Of a stretch of DNA of 64,000 nucleotides, positions 1-11,414 are shown one piece after another. The stretch comes from Diaporthe sp. PMI_573. Taxonomy: Eukaryota > Ascomycota > Sordariomycetes > Diaporthales > Diaporthaceae. Position 1 is the first letter of the stretch; every line of letters begins with the position of its first letter. A model generated the notes under the pieces. It saw nothing but the letters and a program-made list of their open reading frames with translations, was not told the DNA's origin and searched no databases. The stretch spans positions 1-64,000 of the forward strand of contig JAJTUP010000110.1 in the NCBI GenBank assembly GCA_021399435.1. Direction: 5' to 3'. Position numbers and translations under genes: made by a program.

Positions 1-393
1 GCCTTACCAACAAGAGCTTGAATTCTTCAAGCCATAGCATGCGGAATACCGCATTCCACATGCAGTATTAAGGCTTGGCAGTGCGGAATTCCGCATTATA
101 GCGCTCCGCAATCACGCTCGGCACGGCCGGGTCCCGCTCCCGCCTTCGCCGACTTCGACTTCTTCGAAGCTCCGTACGACGACATCTTCTCACCACTTCT
201 CTTGGATACTCTACTTTTTGAACGCCTGACGCGAACGTGGTATCGTCATCAAGGCGAAAATCCTGCCTCGCTTGTGCTCGTGGCAAGAGGCGATGCGACC
301 TCGTTGTCACAAGTGATGGGCCTAGGCCTGTTTGCCGTATGTCTTGGCTGACTTGTATGACGGACTGGGCTCGGCCTGGAGGTTGCTCTGGTT
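1..393. other. no gene recognised
   Basis: No frame here gives a recognisable protein. Short open frames exist on both strands but have no family motif and no splice structure. The right end may contain lost 5' sequence of the vWA-domain remnant that starts near 394. Confidence 0.5.
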
Positions 394-718
394 GTGGTTG
401 ATGACGGTCACCAACTGGCCCTTGTTGTTTATCTTTGTCTTGGTGTCGGTGTTGCTGGCGCCTACACCAACAGCGACGAAGACATCGTCATCTACGTCGA
501 CGACAGCGGCTCTATGTTGTCAAAGAGCGGAAAGCGAGTCAGAGACATGATGCGCGTTCATCACTATCACCGACGGCGAGCCTGCTCGAGAGGATGATGA
601 CGCTATCTTCCGTGCCATCAAGGACGCCGCAGATGAGCTGGCCTGCCTGCCCCTGGGCCCGAGCGCGATCGCCTACCAATTCGCCCAGGTTGGTGAAGAT
701 GAGGACGTCAATAGCTAG
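394..718 (+). pseudogene. von Willebrand factor A domain protein, broken fragment
   Basis: Two blocks in different frames belong to one vWA-type fold. The first (about 394-556) contains DIVIYVDDSGSM, which carries the MIDAS motif DxSGS used for metal-dependent adhesion in vWA domains. The second (560-718) reads ITITDGEPARED and then a helix followed by IAYQFAQVGEDED, which matches the later ITDGEP and QFAQVG blocks of fungal cytoplasmic vWA proteins, and ends at TAG 716-718. In intact relatives these blocks are separated by roughly 60-80 residues, whereas here they are only a few bases apart and out of frame, so the middle of the domain has been deleted. No start codon or upstream exon can be defined. 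This is a non-functional remnant; the family call is from motifs only. Confidence 0.6.
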
Positions 719-1694
719 ATCCCCGAGCAGCCGTTTAAGCGCCATCAGCTCCTTTCCAGCGTGTGCAACGCTCATGAGCTCGGATCCCTGTAGCTGAGCT
801 GAAGAGAAGCGTTCACAGCGTGTTAAGAGTCTGCAAGATTGTTTAGAAGGAATTGCAGCGTGGTGGCTGCCAAGAAGCCCGCCTAGCCCCCTCTTTCCCA
901 AACATTCCGGAGTTTCCGTTGGTCCTAGACCGAAGACCGGGCTATGACTTCAACTGCAAGGACGGATTTTTCCGCGTCGGCTGACAAGATTTCGGCTTTA
1001 TTAGATCTGTGGAAACCGTTCGGCTTATGTAGAAGAATCGGTGGTGGAGGTCTCTATAAGCTGGATATTAAATAGCTTAGACGACGAATATACTGGGTTT
1101 ATTCAAAACGTTACCCAGTCACTCCGTCAGAATTCAGAGGCCTATACCGTCGAATCCCTTCGACTTATATGTAGATCGACCTGGAATCCCGGAATTTCAA
1201 GCTTATGTTAGAAATGTAAAGCTGAATTGCGAATAGCCAGAAAGGTGTCAGCTCGTTGGACCTGACGTTTACATTGATGTTAATAGGGAAGCTTATTCTT
1301 AACAACCGCATTTGTACTTTGCAATGAAACGTGTCATGCAACGGTAAATTCCCTGACACATAGACTGTTCGTTTATAAAAACACAATACGTTAACTAGTT
1401 ACCTCACTTCCAAATAAAGATGTTGCTTCTTAAATTAGGCCTAGACTTTACATATACAGTATTAAGTCCCAAGATTATTCTTCCAGAATAAGATAACACG
1501 GTATTCTTTTTGAATGCCTATTTTAAATATTGAGAACTTGCCTTAATTAATGTAAATACTAATATCTAAATGCTTACTATTATAGACTTGAAAATCCACG
1601 CAGTGTTTTCCCTCAAGTCAAGTAGATACGATTTATGCTATCCTACCAAAAGTCCAAGACAACATCGAAATCAAGGAAAGAGAATGATTGAATT
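719..1694. other. AT-rich intergenic, no gene recognised
   Basis: The sequence becomes strongly AT-rich after about 1000, with many stops in all frames. No repeat, TIR or coding motif was seen. It contains whatever promoter serves the small membrane protein that starts at 1695, but no specific element could be identified. Confidence 0.5.
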
Positions 1695-2235
1695 ATGGCA
1701 CAATCATACTCCCGCATGGTCCTCGAGTCGAACGAGGTAGGTCTTAGGTATAACGTCGCGGCGGCAGCAGCATCCTGGTTTATGCTCGCCGGGTTCTTCA
1801 TACTGCCCGGCACTTTCACTTCGATCAAGCGGTCGACTTTCCTTAGTTCCTCGGAAGACGGTCGCCGAGTCCAGAGCGCTGTTCAAAATGTACCACTGTT
1901 GCCTGTTGCGGGCCTTTGCTATGTAGTAGCAGTTGGGGGACTGTGCACACTCTGGCGGAGATTTCGTGCAAATTATATCTGGGTGACACAACATATTCTT
2001 TTGTAAGTAGTCAACGATCGCATTTTAAAAGGATCTATCTGAAGCTGACACAAATAGACCGAGTTGCTTTAATTGTCTCAGCGGTTTGTTTACTGTGCTC
2101 ACAAATGTCTATACTGCTCGGAAAGGAATATGGTCACCAACGGCATGGGCTACTTTGGGAATCGTCTTGTTCGCGATGTTGGTATCTTTAAGTGGTGCAT
2201 TATTTTACCAGTGGACGCTTTCACATCTGAGATAG
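1695..2235 (+). CDS. small four-helix integral membrane protein (conserved fungal, function unknown)
   Basis: Two-exon model join(1695..2002, 2058..2235), 161 aa. Exon 1 ends before GTAAGT at 2003, exon 2 starts after ATAG at 2057, the intron is 55 nt, and the frame is kept (CTT TT|A CCG), giving HILLPSCFNCLSG across the junction. The protein has four hydrophobic segments at about residues 22-44 (FMLAGFFILPGTF), 65-88, 100-121 (ending LTNVYTARKG) and 131-152. The pattern of PGTF, VPLLPVAGLC, a WRRFRANYIW loop and a final NVYTARxGxW block matches an uncharacterised fungal family of about 160-200 aa membrane proteins that I recognise only by pattern. The reading frame is undamaged although the surroundings are decayed, so it may still be a live gene. 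No function is known. Confidence 0.7.
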
Positions 2236-2430
2236 GTCACTTCGTCTATCAATGTAACAAACGTAGATGGCTGACGAATCGGGCTAGAAATTGCCCAAAC
2301 ACAGCAAAACCTGAGTGTCTTTCCATATATGTATTGAGGGAGGAGAGGCGGTGGCTTGAGTGGACTTTGTGATATCTACACAGAGGGCGTTAGGAAGCAT
2401 GTCGAAAGACTTGAATGGAAGTCATAATAT

Positions 2431-2660
2431 AATCCTGATTCGTACCGGAATCCTGTAGCATGATAGAAATCTCGTTTGTGCCACAGTCCTGAGGCATGTT
2501 TGAAATCATGTAGCGCTTACATACAAGCGTGTCTGCAATGACAAAATTCATGTAGCGTGCAGGGCGCCAAGATCCTGCAGCGTGCTGAAATCCTATATTA
2601 TGATTTAATCCTGTGGCGTGCCGGATCCCCGGTTCGTGATGAAAATCCTGTAGCGTCATT
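2431..2660. repeat. degenerate 18-bp minisatellite
   Basis: About 12 imperfect tandem units of about 18 bp occur here, with a rough consensus AAATCCTGTAGCGTGATG on the plus strand. Good copies lie near 2450, 2570, 2610 and 2645. The 18-bp period equals six codons, so the minus strand keeps one open frame through the array and would encode hexapeptide-like repeats (HATGLN, HNIGFQ, HAAGSW). Whether that frame is used is unknown. One stretch in the middle (about 2510-2560) is irregular. Confidence 0.6.
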
Positions 2661-3648
2661 GCCTTTGTTGTGACGGAAAGCTTCAATATAAAAAGCCAAA
2701 TATTTTGGACTCTCTGCAGGACCATCAATATGATCAGAATCGCCACGAAGCCCATATACTAGGCACAAATATCACTGTCAATGTTTGTGATGGGATCGGA
2801 GGCTCCTGTGCTGCCAATCAAGGGATTCGAAGTTTTGCAGCAATTCATTACCGAAGTTGGAGTCATTTTGATACAGGCGATCCGGCAGTCCTCTACTACG
2901 GCGATTGTGCTGTTCCAAAGGTCTCACATAGCAAAGAAGATCTAAGTCTATACTGGTCGAGTTTGACGCAGCTGTACGAACGGGCGGAAGCAAGAACTGG
3001 GAGATTCGGAGCAGAGATGTGAGTCATGGTGGCTATATTTGGACGGGGAGATGGAAACATGTTTCGGAACCATTCTGCGAAAAGGATCTCAATGAAGACT
3101 TTGCAGCACCGAGGAACTTTGACCCGAAATTCCACTCAACTGCTAATTCTCCAAAACACATAACAGCAATGAATTGTGTCTGGATTTGAGTGCCCTCTTA
3201 GTGAAGAGCCGCCAGCAAAAGGTGCTAGATTCTATTTGAGTTAGTTTCATGTGTATCAAAGTGGAAGGGCAAGCGGATTAGAGGTGATAATTAGCTTGGA
3301 GAAATGGCTGCAGGAGACAGGGGACGAAATGGGTTTCGCCAAAATATTTGAACGCAGGTATTCGCGCCCAAAACAATAGCCCAGTTTCCATCGAGCCCCA
3401 TTTGCGCCAAATTATGGCCACCACCCATTTCCAATGTGATCACATTAATGATTTGTATGGCGAATAACCTCCACGAGCTTCGGCCACACTTCAACAACTG
3501 TTTATTTGTCTGTCTGCTGTCTACTCAGCTTTCCGATTCTTCTTGCGAGTTTTTGCTCCTTATCCACTCAAAAGCGCTCGCTCTGGCCGAGATGGTTCTT
3601 TTGGCTGCTACAGCCGAAAACTGAAAGAATTTCTTATATTCTGTTTGG
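2661..3648. other. no gene recognised
   Basis: A plus-strand open frame at about 2705-3022 and shorter minus-strand frames are present, but none shows a family motif and alternate frames look equally plausible. Possibly decayed coding DNA. Confidence 0.4.
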
Positions 3649-4047
3649 ATGGGGCTGGTGATCTCCTCGCCCCTCTCTTCTGAGGATCTTCCTACCAGAA
3701 AAACTACGGAACGTGGGCCACTGACAAAATTCGCAATTTTAGACGGAACGCTTTTCGAACGACTGCAGCCCCACATTCAGGTCAGGGACCCCCGCAATCA
3801 ATCAAGGATGTTGAGGGAGATTGACTTCCTCAACAGAAACAATTGTCTGAACAGAGACATCAAGCGAGCAAACTATCGCGACTACCTGCTGGTGGATTTT
3901 GATGTGCTTGGACAGAGCCGCACTGTCTTATTCAGCTGGCGAGCAAAGAGCCTCAAGGGCGCCTACAGTATCCGAGTTGTGCTGCCTGACGGCAAGAGGA
4001 AGGGATACTGGGGCAATAGGAGCATGGGAAATACATACGTGTCGTAA
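3649..4047 (+). pseudogene. FTA2-like / kinase-fold protein fragment
   Basis: An open frame of 132 codons from ATG 3649 contains FLNRNNCLNRDIKRANYRD followed by LLVDFD at about residues 60-84. This resembles the degenerate catalytic loop and DFD/DFG-like segment of fungal FTA2-type (Sim4 kinetochore subunit-like) and other atypical kinase proteins, in which the usual HRD-N motif is altered to NRD-xxxNY. Intact relatives are about 300-450 aa. The N-lobe with the ATP-binding loop is absent upstream and the end (WGNRSMGNTYVS) is short, so this is probably a 3' fragment or pseudogene. The ATG may be incidental. The assignment rests on one motif and could also indicate another atypical kinase family. 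Confidence 0.4.
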
Positions 4048-6226
4048 AGTATCAATGAGGAGTGTGCCTATCGAGTTGAAAAATGAAGTTCCTAGGACAG
4101 GGTATTATACAAGTCATAGGGGGTGACCCACGACAACATATTGGAAAATGCATTTTCGCTCCCTAAACTTTGCTTCCCCTCACTGTTAAACTGGTACAAG
4201 GATCGAATTTTGCGAGGAGAGAGGCGCGTGAATAAATTAAGATGAGCTCTGACGTCAACATAGAGTCTGACCTTCATCATGAAAACAGCCTTCCTTAATG
4301 CGTAAAGATACTACTAACCACGCATAAGGTGGTACCGCGCACGTCAGCGGTTGATGTTGGCAAACCCAATACTGAAGGCAATCGGAACTTCATCTATTAT
4401 GTTATCGTACCGTGATTTGTTATAGTACTTCTCTACCACCTATGTATGCACAGTTCATTCTCATATGGACTTTAGGCTATGCTTTTCTCGCAGGAAACAA
4501 CACCAGCTCCGCCCCTATACTGTCCCACACATACTGCCTTGTTGAAAACAAGGGTCCAACTCGGTGACAAAGCGGACCAATTCTAAGTCGTTAATCACAC
4601 AGAATCACCTTCCCCAAGCACGCATTTTCTGAGAGCAGGATGAAAGACCTGGACACGCATTTAGTTACATAGGATGAAGACCGGGAGGAGAAATGGGAGT
4701 AGTTAACATATAGTTTCTCATTGTAGCTGCTGATTGCAGCGTGTTGCTTTTAGCACTATAGTGTAGCGGCTATTTGGTTTAACAGTACCATTCTACTTCG
4801 ACGCTCTGGACCAATAAGGTTCAGATTCTTTCAAGCTTTACTGCCCAGCTCGCACCAGGCGCTTTTGATATTAGTCGGTTGTTGGTCTTTTTGTAGCTCA
4901 TCTTGATATGGCACTGATGGCTCGCAATAACGGGAAATTGTTGAGGAGGGAACGCAAAAGGACCGGCTGCGGCAACTGTCACTGTGTTCAGGGCTCGCAC
5001 GAGGGATGTCGATGGCCATCAAGTCTCAGCAACTAAAGAGGGCTCTTAGGAGGTATAGTGCTGTGTTCTTCAGTTCTGGGCTAACCTACGTCCTCTTCAT
5101 TCCGCGATGCAACCGGGAGAGTGGTTGATTCCTTTAAACTGGCTTTATTTCCAAGCGATTTGCGAAGAGGGTCAAAGAAAATGAGGCAAATTCTGCCCGT
5201 GTGGCTATTCAGAGTGAGAGTTCTTTACGATACCAACCCACTAGCAGTGGTGGCGCAACGGTGGCGGGCCGTGCCAAGACCTGCCAGCTTCCGGAAGTGA
5301 GTTTCAAAGTGATTGGCCCTACGCCAATGATAACCAAGCAGCCTCATTGCAATGGAACCTAGCTTGGGGTTCCCTAGGGAACGCTTCCAAGCGTGTCGTG
5401 CAGTACGCAGGGTTGGTGAACCTCACTCACCGGTTGAAAAGATAAGTAGGTCGTGCTTATTACTCTTTTGCTCAATCTTTCGTTATTATCTTCGTGCGCC
5501 TCATATAAAAAAAGCCTATTGCTGAAAAAAGAAGATTGACGCGCCATTGATTTGTCGTTGAGGTTGGCCGAAGCATTCAGAGCTCTGCTTGATGACTGAG
5601 AAACACCTGGTCCAGCTGCATTCGGCATACTTGCTCATCGAGTGTGTGTATTAATATAAGATTCTTAATTATCTATCTACCTCGTGACCTGTTTCTCAAG
5701 TTGTACAACTCCCTATGGACTAACAGGCACGCCTGTTGTCCCAAATACAGCAGTAGCTACCGCAAAAAGCGAACAACTCGTTGGCGTATTGAGAGGAAAT
5801 TTGCACAAATTTAAATTGACCATAATAAATGAGGCCTCATTCCGGCTCAAAGTTGTACAGGAGTGGTCTCAAAGCTCTCGTGGCTCTGCCTACTAGAGCT
5901 GCTGCCTGTGATCATTTTAGTCAGAAGTTGAGTAAGTGTCTACATTCATAATGCTTACAACTTCGATTATGGTGACAAGACAAACGATGGTAGACTATTG
6001 ATAAGTGGCCACTTGGTAGGAACGAGGCCACAGAATGGTAATATAGACCGGAAAAGACAGCTACTTTTTGTGGGACAATTTATAATCGGGGCCACGTGGC
6101 GCGGTCCCTCCTGTCCTAAACAGACTCCACAGACCTTTAAGAATCCCTTTATTTCGTAGTAAGGCACATCTGGTAAAGTAAACGCGACGCGTCTGGGACT
6201 TCATTGTTGATATTTGGTGTAGGGGA
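4048..6226. other. long intergenic stretch, no gene recognised
   Basis: Only short frames without motifs occur on either strand. No LTR, TIR or tandem array was noticed. Base composition is mixed, with AT-rich blocks around 4300-4480 and 5480-5680. Confidence 0.45.
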
Positions 6227-6976
6227 CTAGTGAGTTGAGGTCGGTGTGGTAGTAGACAGTGTATTTAGTGCCTGACTTGGTGTTATTGCAAGAGGGAAGC
6301 CGGTGGCTCTGACTCTAGATGACTTGCCGTCTGAAAATAGGGGCTGTGCTTGCTTTAACGGACTTCCGACGGTGCTGGTCTCTTTTTCCCACAACGATTT
6401 GCTTTTGTGTGGAAATGTTGGAACTTCGTCTGCTGCCGTTCCTTGTGTGTTGATTGTGAATGAGCTAGTACAGGGTGTGGACGGCTTCTCCGTGGACCTT
6501 ATATGAGGAGATAGACTGTGAGTCTCCGGATCATCTTGGCGAGACGAGGTCGGAGATGTGCACGCTGAGAATACATGTCGCGTGCATGAGATTTGGTTGG
6601 CGTATCCATCCATAATGAAGGGGCTATTGTTTGAATGGCAACACAAAGCACGATCTCAAGCGACTGAACTCATCAGCCTCAGGTAACGTTATTTGAGATG
6701 AGGGTGGTAAGTTTCCTTTTCGAAAACCCATGAGATGCAGATCGGAATTGATGCTGGGTGGGCCGACTCTAGGTCCTCCAAAAATGTGAGTCGGTGCATA
6801 CCCCATACCAACAAACCTAAAAGCGTGGCGATTCCACCTAGATATGGACTATGGACTATTTGTATTCTTTGAGTTCCTCTTCTAAGCTGAAACGGCAATG
6901 TAAAAAAACTGACCGGGCATGTGTCCTGACCGGCTGACTGTCCAACCACGTTATGTAAATTTTGGTAATCGAGCAA
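6227..6976 (-). other. possible decayed coding region, unidentified
   Basis: Minus-strand frames at 6227-6646 (Ser/Thr/Pro-rich, about 139 codons) and 6689-6976 (contains a hydrophobic stretch GGIATLLGLLVWGM) lie head to tail and could be parts of one membrane-anchored, low-complexity protein interrupted by a frameshift or intron. I could not find a convincing splice pair or a family motif, so this is only a suggestion. Confidence 0.2.
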
Positions 6977-7279
6977 TGCATAGGTGGCAATATTTAAAAC
7001 AATACAACGTGCCGAGAAACCTTCCCATGAGTAGGTATTCTCACATTAGAAGTCAAGCAACATCACAATGATTATTGACTTCGAAATAGACTCATCATCA
7101 CGCATCCTTTCAGAAATGCGAGATTAAAACATTTTGAAGACATGGTAGAATCGTGGGCTCAAAGTACTCATCCCCTTCTGGGAAGGTAGCAGCCGGCATA
7201 AGGTGCCACCCACTCTCCTTCGTCGCTCGGGATTCCGCGGCCTTCTAGTCCTTATTCTTAAAGAAGCTCAAGTACTAGT
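6977..7279. other. intergenic, no gene recognised
   Basis: AT-rich sequence downstream (3') of the minus-strand gene at 7280-8621. It probably includes that gene's 3' UTR. No specific signal was identified. Confidence 0.4.
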
Positions 7280-8621
7280 TTAAAGAACTGCGGCCCAGAA
7301 GGCGCTCGTCTGACTTTTGTTTAATCGCGACCGGAGGCACCTGAGCCTGCGGCTCACTTCCTCCGCGGTGGGAGCCGTGTCACGCACGCAGAGGTGGTTG
7401 TTTCGTTCATATAACAAGTGGGAAGGGCCACTGATCCCTATTCCCTGGGCTTCGGACTGGTACGGCATCCCTTCCTTGATGTATGTCGGTATTCGTGCGC
7501 TTGCGTCCTCCGGCGACAGTTTGGCCGCACTGTGGGAAGACGGGCCGAGGACATCTTCGCATTGAAATTGAAACCACCCAGATTGAACCTGCGCCTCCCA
7601 GTCTTCCAAGTCTTCATGCAGCAAATCGCAGTCGGGCACCGTTTCCGCCGGGTTCACATCAAATGATACCAGTAGTTTGTGACCATACGACGACTCCTCT
7701 TCCGGGTCTCCAGGTTGGAAGAATACCCGTAGCTGCGAGACGTAGTCACATAGCCTGAGTGGGCCATCCCCGAGGGAGGCAAGGTACTTTGCATAGCGTG
7801 GTTGCCCTACCAATTCGAATTCCGAAACAACGGTCACCCCGCCGTCGCCGGAGTAGTCGCAATGTAGAGTTCCCGCGCTGGGTAATGCGCACAAATGGAA
7901 GCTGAAGATGATGGCGTTAGGTTCGGCATTGTACCATACGCTCAGCCCTGAAATATGCTGGCTTATGTCGAAGCTGGTTCGGGTCCGGTCATTCTGTACT
8001 GCCATTATCCTATTAATGAGTGAGCTCTCACAAGTGATGCTGCTAAATGATAGCTCGCAAAATAAGTTGGCGTCGGTGGCGGCTTCCATCTCCTTCTCCC
8101 TCGTTCCCCCTTCCGCCTTCTCTCCTTTCTCCTCTTCGTCCACGTAATGTTGTATTGTTAAGCAAGTCTTAGTCTGGATTGTCGCGAGCATGGGCGGTAA
8201 GGGAGGTACGTCCTGTACATTTTGCAGAGGTATCGCATTCCCGCTAAGCTGTAGGTATGCAGCATGAGGATTCCTGAGACATTCCTCGTCCCCAAAAGCC
8301 GAGCTTTCCAAAGTCCAGTTGTTCCCATATAGATGATGGCCCTGAGCAGGAGGTACTACATATTACAAGGGTATTAATTTTGTTGTGTTCCTGTCTGGTT
8401 GCGCGGCTGTGAAGAATAATGCAATTATATGATGGCATACCGCAGACATTGCCCCCAGCCGACATCAGAGGATTAGGTGCCAGTGCATTAGGCGCTGCGT
8501 CTGGCAGAATCTCCCCCCTTCTCTCATAGTTGGGTACAGAGACGAAAATATCCAAGGCACTCTGGCGTTTAGTTTGAAACCCGATAGGCTGTGCTGAGGC
8601 TGAGAATGTTAAGTTATACAT
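7280..8621 (-). CDS. hypothetical protein, 418 aa, two exons
   Basis: Model complement(join(7280..8355, 8441..8621)). Exon 1 starts at ATG 8621 (MYNLTFSASAQPIGF) and ends before GTATGC. Exon 2 starts after TGTAG, the intron is 85 nt, and the junction reads GGNVC-V-PPAQGHHLYG in frame. The second exon is a long uninterrupted frame of 358 codons to a stop at 7280. The protein has no signal peptide or membrane segment. It contains a charged Glu/Lys stretch at about residues 125-147 (EEEKGEKAEGG), a central part rich in beta-type residues (LSVWYNAEPNAIIFSF), and an acidic segment near DCDLLHEDLEDWEAQV. I do not recognise a family. The undamaged frame, clean intron and GC-rich codons in an AT-rich, decayed neighbourhood suggest a real accessory gene. 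Confidence 0.65.
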
Positions 8622-9274
8622 GGTGCTAGAGATAGAACAAAATGTTAAGAGAGATTTGATCCAGGTGGAGAAAGAAACCCAAATAGTTCCGGGCCATAAC
8701 TGTCCCTTTATACTGTATAACGAAATTCATGTAACGGTACTTTACTCAGTTGACTGCCTTGCTAGATGCATAACCCCCCGAGAGAGACATCACCAAAAAC
8801 AATCCTGCCCATGTAAAGGTGCCGATATGCAACGCATATGTGCACCACGGTTTTTGGCCCGGCCGGACCAGTGCATGCGGTGAGGCAGACCGGCCAGCCA
8901 GGCTGTAGCAAGATTCGACCGGTACCTTACCGCCACACGTATCGCTCAGCGACAAGGCTGGTCCAGTTTCTCCGCCCGCTGTTCCTTGCCCATCGGAAGC
9001 ATTGGTATAGGAACTTGGTCTCGACCTCGCACTCCCGCTCGTCAGCCATCGGGTAACGAGCTGGGCGCTCACGACCCCCGCCACTGCTGGCTAGACCCGG
9101 CTGCCCCGGACCGTTGTCGTAACTCATATGCCTCCTCTCCTCCATATGGCCCGGAGGATGAGGCCAACATCCGGAGGGGGAGGCGGGAGAGTCTGCTCGG
9201 GGCCGTTGCCGGTGGAGTTGTGCCTGCGTAGCTGGGGCAGTGTGACGTCGGATTCTCTCTTCACCATAGACTCT
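8622..9274. other. intergenic, GC-rich after 8860, no gene recognised
   Basis: Probably holds the upstream region of the 418-aa gene. From about 8860 to 9240 the sequence is GC-rich and open in several frames on both strands, but none has a recognisable motif, so no gene is called. Confidence 0.4.
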
Positions 9275-9783
9275 GCACGGGAACGACACTGGTGAAACCG
9301 CTCACTTTTGTGTGGCGCTCAGCTACGGACAGGCCTAGCGATAACATTGGCAGGCTAATGCACGGAATGACAATAGGTGAATCACTTGCTTGGTGGCGTT
9401 GAGTCCCCGGAGAAGCCCTCTGCTGACTAACATTGACCGTATCCTACGACCAGTCTCCCGGCCGCCCAGCGACAGAGTAGGTTAATGCACGGAATGAAGC
9501 TGTTGAACTATTCGCTTTGGTGTGGCATTCAGCCCCCGAACGGGCCTCTTGGTGGCGTTTGGCGTCGAACGCGCCCATGGCCCTTACTGGTACAGTATGA
9601 TCACACGGTATCTTGCAGCTGTAATGTTAGGACACGGCGTTTGCTACGTCTGTGTAGCTTTAGGGCTAGTGTGATTGAGACGCGTTGCATTCCGAACACC
9701 CGGGGAATCCGGGCGGCGTTTGCCGTAGAAGTTCCAATTGGTGGGGAGGTTTGCCGAATGACAAGGTCAGCCTTAGCACTGGT
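9275..9783. repeat. ~0.5 kb dispersed repeat, copy 1
   Basis: Nearly identical over its length to 14433-14913, in the same orientation. It contains internal short repeats beginning TAATGCACGGAA (near 9357 and 9484), each followed by a segment with GGTGGCGTT. Copy 1 has an extra segment at about 9450-9480 (GTCTCCCGGCCGCCCAGCG) that copy 2 lacks. No open frame is conserved between copies, so it is probably non-coding, perhaps part of an unrecognised mobile element. Confidence 0.8.
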
Positions 9784-11414
9784 TTCCTGGCATCGTTCGT
9801 CCGCAAGACATATCTCCTGCACGCCCTACGAAAGCTTATGGCTTGTCTGCGTAAACCTCCTTGCGCTGTCGGCCGAACATGCACTCGATATTCATCTGTT
9901 CCGAATCCACGAATTTGGGAAGCGCTATAACTCGAGTTTCATTGCAACTCTTGACTCCGCGGCCATAGGTTTCGATGCGCTCAAGGTGGACCGTCTTGGC
10001 TCGTGAATCAATACTGAGAGTGTCGACAGCCAGTTATCTCAACCCCTTTCGACGGAGCACAATTTTCAACCCTTTACTTGTACAAGGCCTCAAGCACGGC
10101 CTAAAAAGATTGTGTGCACACAGTATAAATGTGGGTGATATTGCTTCCTCATTTTCGAACTAGTGCACTCGGGGATGCAAAAATGCGATCCGCGGTGGCT
10201 ACGTAGGGCCTAAAGCCGCAACAGCCAGTGTGGAAAGAGCATCGCTTTCCAAGCACATGCAGCTTCCAGTTAACGTTAGAGAGTGTTTGCTCCATACTGG
10301 AAGGGCGGCGGAAAAGCAATGCTCTAGCAAATACCGTAGATGCCTAGTTTATCGCCGCTTACTGACCGGCCAACTTAACGCCGTGACACCTGCTCTTTTC
10401 TCTCGAATACTGGTGCCCTATCACCCGGCCTGCTCGCGTCGACGATAGGGCCCAGCAACCAGGGTTAACTCAACTGGACCATTGAATCGTTTTTAAACAT
10501 ACCCGGTTCTCCGCTAAGAATGATTCCAGCGAGTGGAGCATCCGCCCGTGCACGCCGACCTCCGGGACCCGGCGGTTTGATTCCCTTAGCCTTGGCTACA
10601 AGGCGCTCTCCAGGATTGAGCGATTTGGATGCGACGGCAGCCAAAGGAGGTTAGGGCAATGTTGCTTCTCCATGCAAATGAGGCTGAGCTATCATTTTGG
10701 AGGGCGACCGGGAGGCACGAACCTCATGACCAATTGGAGCTACAACCGGGAAAGCCACTCGGTGCCCCCAAGTTTTAGGAATGTAGCTGGCCGAATAGGG
10801 CCGCTGTCGCTTGCAAGCACAGTGATGCCCCCCCCCCCCGGTTGGTATGTCACGCTCCCGCACACCACACCAAAATTTAGTGGCAGACCTAGGCAATCAG
10901 CATATCCTCGGAACAACACCTCATCGTCATCGCCACCACCGCCTACGCCTAAGGTGAGCTATCACGATAGGGGGGCATCGCTTGACAAGCGCTGAACTGA
11001 CCGTGGCAATCCGCAGGATGGGTTGGGAATGTGCGATGCAGACGAAAAAAGCCGCGGGACGCATGTAAGGCCATCTTTGCTTTTCCACAACAGCACATGA
11101 AAAGGATGGAAGGTGGTAGTTTCGGTAGGAGGCTTACGCAACCATTCCGCCCTTCATCTGGGCAGTCAGACTTGGCCATGTGAGTCGGCCAGACTGAACC
11201 CATAATGCCGTGTGACTATCTTCATACGGTGTGACGAAGTACCAACTTTGATCCGTCACCCTCTTACACACGTCTGACCAAAATTGGGTCACTGGGCTGC
11301 GTCCCACTTTGCAACCCCGATTTAGTACCTATCAAGAAACAAATGGGACGGGCAAGTCCCGCCGCCGAGGCGATTGGCCACGCAAAAATGATCACCTTTA
11401 GACTATAGCACTTG
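9784..11414. other. no gene recognised
   Basis: Short overlapping frames only. A cytosine homopolymer lies near 10830. Nothing could be tied to a family. Confidence 0.4.

Noticed and set aside
9485..10006. 173-codon frame inside repeat copy 1
   Set aside because: The frame is not conserved in copy 2 (indels shift it), so it is unlikely to be coding.
10820..10845. Cytosine homopolymer
   Set aside because: Simple low-complexity run with no associated gene; noted only because such runs are prone to sequencing error.
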